From Teichococcus oryzae (GTDB lineage Bacteria; Pseudomonadota; Alphaproteobacteria; Acetobacterales; Acetobacteraceae), in NCBI RefSeq assembly GCF_008386565.1, contig NZ_VUKA01000001.1, forward strand, positions 496,001 to 560,000: a DNA stretch of 64,000 bases. The letters are read 5' to 3'. Under the pieces are notes generated by a model. It saw only the letters and a list, made by a program, of their open reading frames with translations. It searched no databases and was not told where the DNA came from. The position numbers and the translations under genes were made by a program. Positions 49,640-57,436 of this stretch are shown in pieces. Within the stretch, counting starts at the first letter, position 1. The number at the start of each line of letters is the position of its first letter.

Positions 49640-50356
49640 TCATCCCATGAACAGCCGCCACAGCAGGGGCAGCAGCAGCGCCGTGGCCATGGCGTTGAGC
49701 CCCATGGCCAGGCCGCTGAACGCCGCGGCGGTGGCATTAACCGAAATGGCCCGCGCCGTGCCGATGCCATGCGCCGCTGTGCCCATGGCCAATCCGCGTG
49801 CCCGCCAGTCCCGCACGCGCGCCAGGTCCAGCACCATCGGGCCCAGCATGGCGCCGGTGACGCCAGAGGCCAGCACCACCGTGGCGGCGAGGCCCGGCAG
49901 CCCGCCGATCTGCTCGGCGATGCCCATGGCGACCGGCGTGGTCACGGAGCGGGGGGCGAGGCTGGCCGTCACCTCCGGCGCCGCATGAAACATCACGCCG
50001 AAGCCGATCCCGGCCAGGGCCGCCATGGTTCCGCCGGCCAGCACGGCCGCCAGCGCCGCAGGGCCGGAGGCGCGCACATGCCCCCATTGCCGGTACAGCG
50101 GCACCGCCAGCGCCACGGTGGCCGGGCCCAGCAGGAAATGGACGAACTGCGCGCCCTGGAAATAGCTGCGATAATCCACGCCCGCAGCCAGCAGCAGCCC
50201 GGCCAGGATCGCGATGGCGAAGATGATCGGATTGGCAGCCGGGTGGCGCCGGAACAGCGCCGCCAGCCGCAGCCCCGCCATCCAGGCCAGCAGCGTCGCC
50301 GTCAGGGCGGCCAGCGGATCTCGCGCTAGGTAAACCCAGATTTCCGCCAGGTCCAT
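49640..50356 (-). CDS. lrgB: LrgB/CidB family membrane protein
   Basis: A 238-residue protein with about six hydrophobic helices. LGPATVALAVPLYRQW, SVTTPVAMGIAEQIGGLPGL, GVTGAMLGPMVLDLARV and GTAAHGIGTARAI are the conserved LrgB blocks. LrgAB/CidAB proteins are holin-antiholin-like and have been linked to murein hydrolase control and to pyruvate, glycolate or other organic acid export. The start at 50356 shares one base with the lrgA stop. Confidence 0.9.
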   Translation of the reverse strand: MDLAEIWVYLARDPLAALTATLLAWMAGLRLAALFRRHPAANPIIFAIAILAGLLLAAGVDYRSYFQGAQFVHFLLGPATVALAVPLYRQWGHVRASGPAALAAVLAGGTMAALAGIGFGVMFHAAPEVTASLAPRSVTTPVAMGIAEQIGGLPGLAATVVLASGVTGAMLGPMVLDLARVRDWRARGLAMGTAAHGIGTARAISVNATAAAFSGLAMGLNAMATALLLPLLWRLFMG

Positions 50357-50727
50357 CAGCCCTTCCTCCGCATCAGCGCCTGGGCGACGCGGCCGGTCAG
50401 CGCGATGGTCGCCAGCGTGCCGATCACGATCGCCAGGGACATCGGCGCCCAGTAGCGGGCGAGCTGGGGCCCATACACCACCACCCCGACCCCCGCCGGG
50501 ATGAACAGCAGGCCCAGATGCGTCAGCAGCGCATCGGCCACCTGCCCAAGCCCGGGCACCCCCGGATCGGGGCGGGTGGCCCCCCGCAGGAAGCGGTCGC
50601 GCAGCAGCAGGCCGGCGAACAGCAGCGCCATGCCGATCACTGGCCCGGGAACAGGCAGATCGAGTGCGCGCGCCAGTACCTCCCCGGCCAGCTGGCAAAG
50701 CAGCAGAATTGACAGGCCGCCGATCAT
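50356..50727 (-). CDS. lrgA: LrgA/CidA family membrane protein
   Basis: A 123-residue four-helix membrane protein. GLSILLLCQLAGEVLARALDLPVPGPVIGMALLF and the LGLLFIPAGVGVVVYG segment are the LrgA signature. It precedes lrgB with a one-base overlap, which is the standard gene pair. A Pro/Gly-rich loop around GATRPDPGVPGLG is slightly longer than usual. Confidence 0.9.
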   Translation of the reverse strand: MIGGLSILLLCQLAGEVLARALDLPVPGPVIGMALLFAGLLLRDRFLRGATRPDPGVPGLGQVADALLTHLGLLFIPAGVGVVVYGPQLARYWAPMSLAIVIGTLATIALTGRVAQALMRRKG

Positions 50728-50929
50728 GAGGCGGCTCCGGAGGAGGTTGGGGGCAGGGCGATCATGGCACGGTCCGGCTGCAAAAAAGAAAAGGAGCTGT
50801 CAGCCCCGGTGGCTGGCCGATCCGGCCGGGTGCCGCAAGCCCGGTTTCTGCCGCATCGCGGCGGAGACCGGCCGCCACTTCTTCGCTAGGTTCCGCCACG
50901 GGCGGCCGGATGGCTTTTGGGGATTGCGC

Positions 50930-51430
50930 ATGACGCGGTGGGGAATGCTGTTGGCGCTTCTGTTGGCGCTGGCCGGGTGTGGCGGCGGCGATCCGGCGGG
51001 GCCGGTGCTGGGTGCCGTGGCGCTGCGCGAACCGGTGAGCTGCGTCCCCTATGCGCGGGCCCGCTCCGGCATCGACCTGCGCGGCGATGCCTGGGAATGG
51101 TGGGATGCCGCGGCCGGGCGCTATTCCCGCGGCCGGGCGCCGCGCCCGGGCAGCGTGCTGGTGCTGAAGCGCGCGGGCCGGCTGCGGGACGGGCATCTTT
51201 CGGTGGTGACGCGGGTGGTGTCGCCGCGCGAGATCCGTGTCGATCATGCCAACTGGGCCAGTGGTGGCGGCAAGGGCCGCATCACGCGGGACCAGCCGGT
51301 CTGGGATGCCTCCCCAGGCAATGACTGGTCGCAGGTGCGGGTCTGGTATCCGCCCTCCGCCGGCTATGGCGTCACCACCTATCCGGCAGCCGGATTTGTG
51401 CATGGCAGCGCGGTGCTGGCCGGATGGTGA
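50930..51430 (+). CDS. CHAP domain lipoprotein
   Basis: A 166-residue lipoprotein (lipobox Leu-Ala-Gly-Cys17) with a CHAP-type amidase/peptidase domain: Cys38 in VSCVPYARARSGIDLRGDAWEWWDAA, a catalytic-type His in RDGHLSVVTRVVSPREI, and DHANWASGG. CHAP enzymes cleave peptidoglycan stem peptides or glutathionyl-type amides. The signal anchors it to a membrane, probably facing the periplasm. Nearby LrgAB, also linked to murein turnover, is on the opposite strand. Confidence 0.82.
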   Translation: MTRWGMLLALLLALAGCGGGDPAGPVLGAVALREPVSCVPYARARSGIDLRGDAWEWWDAAAGRYSRGRAPRPGSVLVLKRAGRLRDGHLSVVTRVVSPREIRVDHANWASGGGKGRITRDQPVWDASPGNDWSQVRVWYPPSAGYGVTTYPAAGFVHGSAVLAGW

Positions 51431-51496
51431 AGGCCCTGGACGGGCACGCCGTCCCATGCTGCAAGCGGTGACGTGTCAACCGGAGAGATCGCCGCC

Positions 51497-52483
51497 ATGC
51501 TGCCCCGCCGTCCGCTGCTCGCCCTTGGCGCCGCCGCCTTGGCCGCCCCGCTGGCTGCCTCGCGCATCGCGGCCGCGCAGCCGGCCTGGCCGGACCGCCC
51601 GGTGCGCTTCGTCGTGCCATTTCCTGGCGGGTCCTCGCCGGACCTAACGGGCCGGCTGGTGGCGCAGCATCTTTCCACCGTGCTGGGCCAGCCGGTGGTG
51701 GTGGACAACCGGGCCGGTGCCGGCGGCAATATCGGCACCGACGCCGTGGCCAAGGCGACGGATGAGGTGACCATCGGCCTGTCGATCAACGGCCCGCTGT
51801 CCACCGCGCCGGCCCTGTACCCGAATCTGCCCTATGACCCCGCGAAGGATCTGGTGGCGGTTTCGCTGCTGGTGCGGGGCGGGCAGGTGCTGGTGGTGCA
51901 TCCTTCCGTGCCGGCGACCGATTTCGCCGGCTTCGTCGCCCATGCCAGGGCCAATCCCGGCAAGCTGACCTTTGGCTCGGTCGGCGCCGGCTCGGGCGGG
52001 CATCTGGCGATGGAGGACATCAAGGCGCGCACCGGCATCACGTTGGAGCATGTGCCCTATCGCGGCTTTCCGCCCGCCGTGCTGGACCTGGTGGCGGGCC
52101 GCATCAGCGCCATGGTGGTGACGGCGGCGGCCATTCTGCCGCAGCTTCGCGAGAGCCAGGCGCGCGCCCTGGCGGTGACCACCGATGCCCGCATGCCGCA
52201 ATTGCCGGATGTGCCCACCCTGGCCGAGGTCGGGCTGCCCGGCGCGGCCTCCTATGGCTGGCAGGTGCTGATCGCCCCCGCCGGCACCCCGCGCGAGCGG
52301 GTCGAGATGCTGGCGCGGGAAGCGCGGGTGGCGCTGTCCACCGATCGTGCCAGACAGGCCATGGACGCGGCGGCGTTCGAGGTCGTCGCCGGGTCGCCCG
52401 AAGAAGCGTCCGCCTATGTGGCGGCGGAGGCGGCGCGCTGGGGCGCACTGATCCGCAAGCTGGGCCTGACGCTGGAAGGCTGA
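51497..52483 (+). CDS. Tripartite tricarboxylate transporter substrate-binding protein (Bug/TctC family)
   Basis: A 328-residue periplasmic binding protein with an N-terminal signal (RRPLLALGAAALAAPLAASRIAAA). Family blocks are WPDRPVRFVVPFPGGSSPD, VVVDNRAGAGGNIGTDAVAKA, and LTFGSVGAGSGGHLAMEDIKARTGI then HVPYRGFPPAVLDLVAGRI. GGAGAGA lies 9 nt before ATG 51497. No TctA/TctB membrane genes are nearby, so it is one of the many orphan Bug proteins common in Acetobacteraceae and Burkholderiales; ligand unknown. Confidence 0.9.
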   Translation: MLPRRPLLALGAAALAAPLAASRIAAAQPAWPDRPVRFVVPFPGGSSPDLTGRLVAQHLSTVLGQPVVVDNRAGAGGNIGTDAVAKATDEVTIGLSINGPLSTAPALYPNLPYDPAKDLVAVSLLVRGGQVLVVHPSVPATDFAGFVAHARANPGKLTFGSVGAGSGGHLAMEDIKARTGITLEHVPYRGFPPAVLDLVAGRISAMVVTAAAILPQLRESQARALAVTTDARMPQLPDVPTLAEVGLPGAASYGWQVLIAPAGTPRERVEMLAREARVALSTDRARQAMDAAAFEVVAGSPEEASAYVAAEAARWGALIRKLGLTLEG

Positions 52484-52529
52484 GGCCCGGCGGCAGGCGG
52501 GAGGGGCGCGGAGGCCCCTCGCGCTTTCG

Positions 52530-53561
52530 TCACGAGGTGTGCTCGACCTCGCGCTGCTGCCGCTCGGCAGGGGAAGGCAGGGGCTCGGCCGGGTAGTGTG
52601 GCGCGGGGGCCCCACGGGTCTTCCACAGCGACAGGGCGATGGAGCCGGCGATGATCGCCCCGGTGACCATCAGCGCGTATTCCACCGGCACCGCCTTGCC
52701 GCCGAAATACCAGTTGGCCAGCATCTTGGCGCCGACGATCATCAGCACGATCGACAGCCCGTGCTTCAGGTAGTGGAAGCGGTGGATGATGCCTGCCAGC
52801 GCGAAGTACATGGCGCGCAGGCCGAGGATCGCGAACACATTCGCCGTGTAGACGATGAAGGGGTCGGTCGAGACGGCGAAGATGGCCGGGATGCTGTCCA
52901 GCGCGAACAGCAGGTCGGTCAGCTCGATCAGCACCAGCACCAGCAGCAGCGGCGTGACCATCAGCCTGCCCGCTTCCCGCACGGTGAAGGCGTTGCCGCG
53001 GAAGCCGTCGGTGACGGGCAGGCGCCGGCGCATCCACTTCAGGATGGCGCTGTCCTCGGGGTTGGGCTCCTCATCGGCGGCGCGCAGCATCTTCCAGCCG
53101 GACCAGATGAGGAACAGGCCGAACAGCACCATCAGCCAGTCGAATTCGCGCAACAGGGCGGTGCCGACCAGGATCATCACGCCACGCATCACCAGCGCGC
53201 CCAGGATGCCCCAGAACAGCACGCGGTGCTGGAAGGCGGGCGGGACGCCGAACCTGGCGAACAGCAGCACGAAGACGAAGATGTTATCGACCGACAACGA
53301 CCATTCGATGATGTAGCCGGTCAGGAATTCGAGGCTGCTGGCGGAGCGTTCCTCGGGCGTGTCGCCATAGGTCATGCGCAGCCACACAAAGAAGGCGACG
53401 GCCAGCGCGATATAGAAGGCGGACTTGATCAGGGCGGTTTTCACCGGCACCGGGGCCGGGTCGCCATTGGCGTCCTTCTTGGCGAACACGCCAAGGTCAA
53501 GCAGCAGCAGCCCGAGAATGGCCGCATTGAACACGATCCAGAATGTGGGTGAGGCTTCCAC
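52530..53561 (-). CDS. TerC family integral membrane protein
   Basis: A 343-residue TerC/Alx-type protein: nine or so hydrophobic helices, with FLTGYIIEWSLSVDNIFVFVLLF and the paired LIELTDLLFALDSIPAIFAVS, which together form the acidic SVDN/ALDS motifs of the family. TerC relatives are involved in manganese export and in tellurite resistance contexts. GTG at 53561 has GAGGAG 9 nt upstream and reads VEASPTFWIVFNAAILG; the frame is open up to 53696 without conserved sequence. There is no terA/B/D gene here. Confidence 0.9.
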   Translation of the reverse strand: MEASPTFWIVFNAAILGLLLLDLGVFAKKDANGDPAPVPVKTALIKSAFYIALAVAFFVWLRMTYGDTPEERSASSLEFLTGYIIEWSLSVDNIFVFVLLFARFGVPPAFQHRVLFWGILGALVMRGVMILVGTALLREFDWLMVLFGLFLIWSGWKMLRAADEEPNPEDSAILKWMRRRLPVTDGFRGNAFTVREAGRLMVTPLLLVLVLIELTDLLFALDSIPAIFAVSTDPFIVYTANVFAILGLRAMYFALAGIIHRFHYLKHGLSIVLMIVGAKMLANWYFGGKAVPVEYALMVTGAIIAGSIALSLWKTRGAPAPHYPAEPLPSPAERQQREVEHTS

Positions 53562-53922
53562 GCCGTAAGGCTCCTCGTTCCAGGGGCCAGACGGCAGCAG
53601 CGGGGGCACGACTCCCCCACATGAATACCTGATGCGCGCCGGGCCCGGTTGCGCGAAACGTCGATCCGACATCACGGGGGCATGGGCACAGCGCATCGGC
53701 CGGCCGTCCGCCCTCTCGCCAGAGGGGCCCGGATCGGCGGCTATATGGATGTTTTTTCATTATTGGGCAAGACAGTTGTTTCAGGGACCGATTCACGCCA
53801 TCTCGTCGTTTGCGCGGGACGATGCGGCCCATTAGTGTCGGTCCTGAGGCGAGAGATCGCGGCCGGCCATCGGGCAGTCCCGCCCTTCATCCGGCCGCCC
53901 ATTTTGGATCGAGGCTTGGGCT
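53562..53922. other. Divergent regulatory region between terC and tatA
   Basis: About 360 nt without a supported gene. It contains an AT-rich island (about 53741-53785, including GTTTTTTCATTATTGGGCAAG) in otherwise GC-rich DNA, the most likely place for divergent promoters. On the minus strand, GGGGG AGTCGT GCCCC near 53600-53625 makes a small hairpin in the terC leader. I could not fit it to a known riboswitch. Confidence 0.4.
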
Positions 53923-54180
53923 ATGGGTTCCTTCAGCGTCTGGCATTGGCTTGTTGTGCTGCTCGTGGTCCTGCTGCTGTTCGGCGGTGGCAAGATCAGC
54001 GGGCTCATGGGCGACCTCGCCAAGGGCATCAAATCCTTCAAGAAGAACATGAAGGAGGATGACGACGATGCCTCCATGGCGGCCGATTCGCCGCCGGCCG
54101 GCAACATCTCCGGCCCGGCCCCGCATGCGCGGCCGAGCACGGAGCCGAAGACCTCCAACTCCACTCATCCGGCGGCCTGA
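53923..54180 (+). CDS. tatA: Twin-arginine translocase subunit TatA
   Basis: An 85-residue protein: a single transmembrane helix after MGSFSVWHW, then the amphipathic helix [27 protein letters not shown] and a Pro/Ser-rich tail. The [12 protein letters not shown] start and FGxGK-type turn are diagnostic of TatA. It forms the pore-like oligomer of the Tat system. tatB and tatC are not adjacent. The GH10 and superoxide dismutase proteins in this window carry Tat-like signals. Confidence 0.93.
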   Translation: MGSFSVWHWLVVLLVVLLLFGGGKISGLMGDLAKGIKSFKKNMKEDDDDASMAADSPPAGNISGPAPHARPSTEPKTSNSTHPAA

Positions 54181-54197
54181 CGGCCGCCCGGCCCGCA

Positions 54198-54221
54198 TCC
54201 CCGTGGAACATGCCGCGGGGA
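54198..54221 (+). terminator. Hairpin after tatA
   Basis: TCCCCGTGG (54198-54206) pairs with CCGCGGGGA (54213-54221), with one G-T pair and an AACATG loop, 18 nt after the tatA stop. No T-run. Confidence 0.5.
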
Positions 54222-54398
54222 CAGGGGTTCGCCAGCAGGTGAAGCGTGAGGGGCCAGACGTGGCAAAGGCCGCGCGCTGGCCCTTTTGCGTTCGCCGACC
54301 AGGAGCCCCCGGCCCTGGCCGCGGCTTCGCCGCTGGCCGGGCATGGCCGCCTGCGCTATGGGCGATCCGTTTCCGCCCATCTGCCTGGACCCGAATGG

Positions 54399-55031
54399 AT
54401 GCCCGAGCCGATCCCCGATGCCGCCATCGCCGCCATCGTCGCCGCCGGGCGCCGCATGGATCGCCACAACTGGGTGCCGGCCACGGCGGGCAATTTCTCA
54501 GTGCGGCTTCCGGCCGGGCGGATCGCTGTCACCCGCTCCGGCGTGCATAAGGGCTTTCTGGCGCCCGAGCATGTGATGGTGGTGGATGGGGAAGGGCGGC
54601 CGGAGGACCCGGCGCTGCGGCCTTCCGCTGAAACCTTGCTGCATTGCGGTATCTACCGCCGCTTCCCCGAGGCCCGCGCCGTGCTGCACGGGCATTCGGT
54701 CGCTAACACCGTGCTTTCGCTTCATGCCGGCGGCGAGATCCTGTTGTCCGGCTATGAGTTGCTGAAGGCTTTTCCGGGCCTGCCTACGCATGAGGCGACG
54801 GTGGCGGTGCCCGTGGTGCCAAACGACCAGGACATCGCGCGGATGCAGCAGGGCCTGGATGCCCGCTGGGACAGCCTGGCCCGATCCGGAACCGCGATCC
54901 CGCCCGGCTATTTGATCCGCGGCCATGGTGTCTATGTATGGGCCGAAACCATGGACGGTGCCCTGGCGAGGCTGGAGGCGCTTGAGTTCATGCTGGAATG
55001 CGCGTTGCAGGACCTGCAAAGGAGGGATTGA
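54399..55031 (+). CDS. mtnB: Methylthioribulose-1-phosphate dehydratase
   Basis: A 210-residue class II aldolase-type enzyme of methionine salvage. RHNWVPATAGNFSVRLPAGRIAVTRSGVHKGFL is the family core, with the zinc-site region FPEARAVLHGHSVANTVLSL and LIRGHGVYVWAET. It dehydrates methylthioribulose 1-phosphate to diketomethylthiopentyl 1-phosphate. ATG 54399 matches the family N-terminus; the frame is open further upstream. The stop overlaps the mtnD start (TGATG). Confidence 0.92.
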   Translation: MPEPIPDAAIAAIVAAGRRMDRHNWVPATAGNFSVRLPAGRIAVTRSGVHKGFLAPEHVMVVDGEGRPEDPALRPSAETLLHCGIYRRFPEARAVLHGHSVANTVLSLHAGGEILLSGYELLKAFPGLPTHEATVAVPVVPNDQDIARMQQGLDARWDSLARSGTAIPPGYLIRGHGVYVWAETMDGALARLEALEFMLECALQDLQRRD

Positions 55032-55570
55032 TGAGCCTTCTGACCATCAAGGATGCCGCGACCGGCGCCGAGGAGCTGCGCAGCAGCGACCCCGACGAGA
55101 TCGCCCGCGCCCTGGCGCCGATCGGCGTTCGCTTCGAGCGCTGGCCGGCGGCCGACCTGCCCGCCGATGCCCCGGCCGAAGCGGTGCTGGAAGCCTACCG
55201 CCCGCAGCTCGATGCCCTCATGGCCGGCAGCCAGGCAGGTTCGGCGGATGTGATCAAGATGGACAGCAGCCTGCCGCAGAAGGAGGCGGTGCGCGCGAAG
55301 TTCCTGGCCGAGCACACCCATACCGAGGATGAGGTCCGCTTCTTCCATGAAGGCAGCGGCAATTTCATCATGCACGTCAACGGCAAGGTGTATGACGCGC
55401 ATTGCACGCGGGGCGATCTGATCAGCGTGCCGGCCAACACCCAGCACTGGTTCGATGCCGGGGTCGAGCCCAAGGTCACCGCGCTGCGCATCTTCACCGA
55501 CACGTCGGGCTGGACGCCGCACTACACCGGCACCGACATTTCCGAGCGCTTCCCGGCGGTGACCGGATGA
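55031..55570 (+). CDS. mtnD: Acireductone dioxygenase
   Basis: A 179-residue cupin that oxidises acireductone to 2-oxo-4-methylthiobutanoate and formate. Metal ligands are His95, His97, Glu101 and His139 (EHTHTEDEVRFFHEG, then NTQHWFDAG). GGAGGGATTG immediately precedes ATG 55031. Overlaps neighbours on both sides, so mtnB-mtnD-mtnC is one translationally coupled unit. Confidence 0.94.
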   Translation: MSLLTIKDAATGAEELRSSDPDEIARALAPIGVRFERWPAADLPADAPAEAVLEAYRPQLDALMAGSQAGSADVIKMDSSLPQKEAVRAKFLAEHTHTEDEVRFFHEGSGNFIMHVNGKVYDAHCTRGDLISVPANTQHWFDAGVEPKVTALRIFTDTSGWTPHYTGTDISERFPAVTG

Positions 55571-56316
55571 GCGGGCTGCCGGCCGGCACCACCCTGCCGG
55601 TGCCGGTCAGCGCCGTGCTGACCGATGTCGAGGGCACCACCAGCGCCATCGCCTTCGTGAAGGAGGTGCTGTTTCCCTTCGCCGAGCGTTCGCTGGACAG
55701 TTTCCTCGATGCGAAGGACGGCGACCCGGAGGTGGCGGCATGCCTGTCCGCGGTGCGCCAGGCCGCCGAGCCGGGCGAGGAGCCGCGCGCCGCGCTGCGC
55801 CGCTGGATGGCGGCGGACAGCAAGATCGGCCCCTTGAAGACGTTGCAGGGGCTGATCTGGCAGGCCGGTTACGCCAGCGGCGAGATCACCGGGCATCTTT
55901 GGCCGGATGTGGCGCCTTGCCTGCGCGCCTGGGCGCGCGCCGGCATCGCGCTGAACGTGTATTCCTCCGGCTCGGTGGCGGCGCAGAAGCTGATCTTCGG
56001 GCATTCGGTGGCGGGGGATCTGACCGGGCTGTTCTCGGGCTTCTTTGACACCGCCATCGGCGGCAAGCGGGAAACCGCCAGCTACGCCGCCATCGCCGAG
56101 CGTCTGCATCGTCCGCCGGGCGAGATCCTGTTCCTGTCGGACGTGGCGGAGGAGCTGGATGCGGCCAAGGGCGCCGGCTACGCCACCTGCCAGCTGGTGC
56201 GGCCGGAGGATGGCACGGTCGCCTCCGGCCGGCATTTGCAGGCGGCGGATTTCCCTGGCGTGGCCTCGGTTTTTGGCCTACCCGTGCCGCGCCTGTCGCA
56301 GGGCGAGGCCGCCTGA
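55567..56316 (+). CDS. mtnC: 2,3-diketo-5-methylthiopentyl-1-phosphate enolase-phosphatase
   Basis: A 249-residue HAD-superfamily enzyme. HAD motif I is LTDVEGTTSAIAFVKEVLFPFA, motif II is VYSSGSVAAQKLIFGHS, and motif IV is EILFLSDVAEELDAAKGAG. It enolises and dephosphorylates the mtnB product to acireductone. ATG 55567 overlaps the mtnD stop by 4 nt. The other salvage genes (mtnA, mtnK) are not in the window. Confidence 0.94.
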   Translation: MSGLPAGTTLPVPVSAVLTDVEGTTSAIAFVKEVLFPFAERSLDSFLDAKDGDPEVAACLSAVRQAAEPGEEPRAALRRWMAADSKIGPLKTLQGLIWQAGYASGEITGHLWPDVAPCLRAWARAGIALNVYSSGSVAAQKLIFGHSVAGDLTGLFSGFFDTAIGGKRETASYAAIAERLHRPPGEILFLSDVAEELDAAKGAGYATCQLVRPEDGTVASGRHLQAADFPGVASVFGLPVPRLSQGEAA

Positions 56317-56383
56317 GCCTTGCATCCTCCCGGGCGCCCCATATCCCTGAGCCCAGCCACCTCTTGCCGGGAGCCGGCGCGGC

Positions 56384-57373
56384 ATGATGATGACCTACAC
56401 CGTGCGCGAAGGCCGGACGGTCCGGCATGAGGGCATTCCGGACGCGGAGGTGCTGCGCGAGGCGGCCTGGATCGACCTGCTGACCCCCACGCGGGAGGAG
56501 GCGCGGGCGGTGCAGGACGCCCTGGCGCTGGAGATGCCGACGCGCGAGGAAATGCAGGAGATCGAAAGCTCATCCCGCCTTTACCGGGAGGACGACACGC
56601 TGTTCCTCACCGCGCCCTTTCTGTATGGCGTGGATGAGGGGGAGTTCGGCTCCACCGCCATCACCTTTGTCATCAATGCCCGCTGCCTGATCACCGTGCG
56701 CTATGCCACGCCCAAGGCCTTCGCGGTGTTCAACGCCCGCGTGCTGCGCACGCCGGCCCTGCTGACCAGTCCCGACGGTACCATGCTCGCGCAGTTCGAG
56801 CATGTGGTGGACCGGTTGGCCGACGTTCTCGAGCGCGTGGGCGCCGACATGGACCGCGCCAGCCGCTCCGCCTTCGGCAATGCCCATTCGCAGAAGAAGG
56901 TGAAGGTCAAGGCGCGCGACGCGCAGATGAAGGACGTGCTGATCGCCCTTGGCCAGGTGGGGGAGGTGACCAGCCGCGCCAACGAGACGCTGCTCGGCCT
57001 CACGCGCATCCTCACCTATGTCGGCGCGGAGAAGGATTTCTTTGTCCGGAAGGAAAGCAAGACCACCATCAAGACGCTGATGCGCGATGTGCGCTCGCTG
57101 GTGGAGCATGCGGCCTTTCTCAACAACAAGGCCAACTTCCTGCTCGATGCGGTGCTGGGCATCATCAACATCGACCAGAACGGCATCATCAAGACCTTCA
57201 CCGTCGCCAGCGTGGCGCTGATGCCGCCGACGCTGGTGGCCAGCATCTACGGCATGAACTTCCAGTCCATGCCGGAATTGAACTGGAGCTTCGGTTATCC
57301 GGCGGCGCTGCTGGTGATGGTGGTCAGCGCGGTGCTGCCGATCCTGTACTTCAAGCGCAAGGGCTGGCTGTAG
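56384..57373 (+). CDS. corA: Magnesium/cobalt transporter CorA family
   Basis: A 329-residue CorA-type transporter: a long cytoplasmic alpha/beta and helical domain, then two C-terminal transmembrane helices linked by the signature Gly-Met-Asn (ASIYGMNFQSMPELNWSFGYP). It ends in the basic KRKGWL tail. GGGAG lies about 10 nt before a triple ATG start; any of the three Met could be used. Stands alone after mtnC. Confidence 0.92.
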   Translation: MMMTYTVREGRTVRHEGIPDAEVLREAAWIDLLTPTREEARAVQDALALEMPTREEMQEIESSSRLYREDDTLFLTAPFLYGVDEGEFGSTAITFVINARCLITVRYATPKAFAVFNARVLRTPALLTSPDGTMLAQFEHVVDRLADVLERVGADMDRASRSAFGNAHSQKKVKVKARDAQMKDVLIALGQVGEVTSRANETLLGLTRILTYVGAEKDFFVRKESKTTIKTLMRDVRSLVEHAAFLNNKANFLLDAVLGIINIDQNGIIKTFTVASVALMPPTLVASIYGMNFQSMPELNWSFGYPAALLVMVVSAVLPILYFKRKGWL

Positions 57374-57436
57374 CCAAGCGCCATTCGCTTCCTTCCGCGC
57401 GCTTGACAGAGGCGGCGGGCGGGCCTGCCATCCGGC

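Noticed and set aside
53590-53640. Possible manganese (yybP-ykoY) riboswitch in the terC leader, because of a GGGGGAGT motif and a hairpin
   Set aside because: Only one short motif matches and the remaining conserved elements could not be placed; too little to call.
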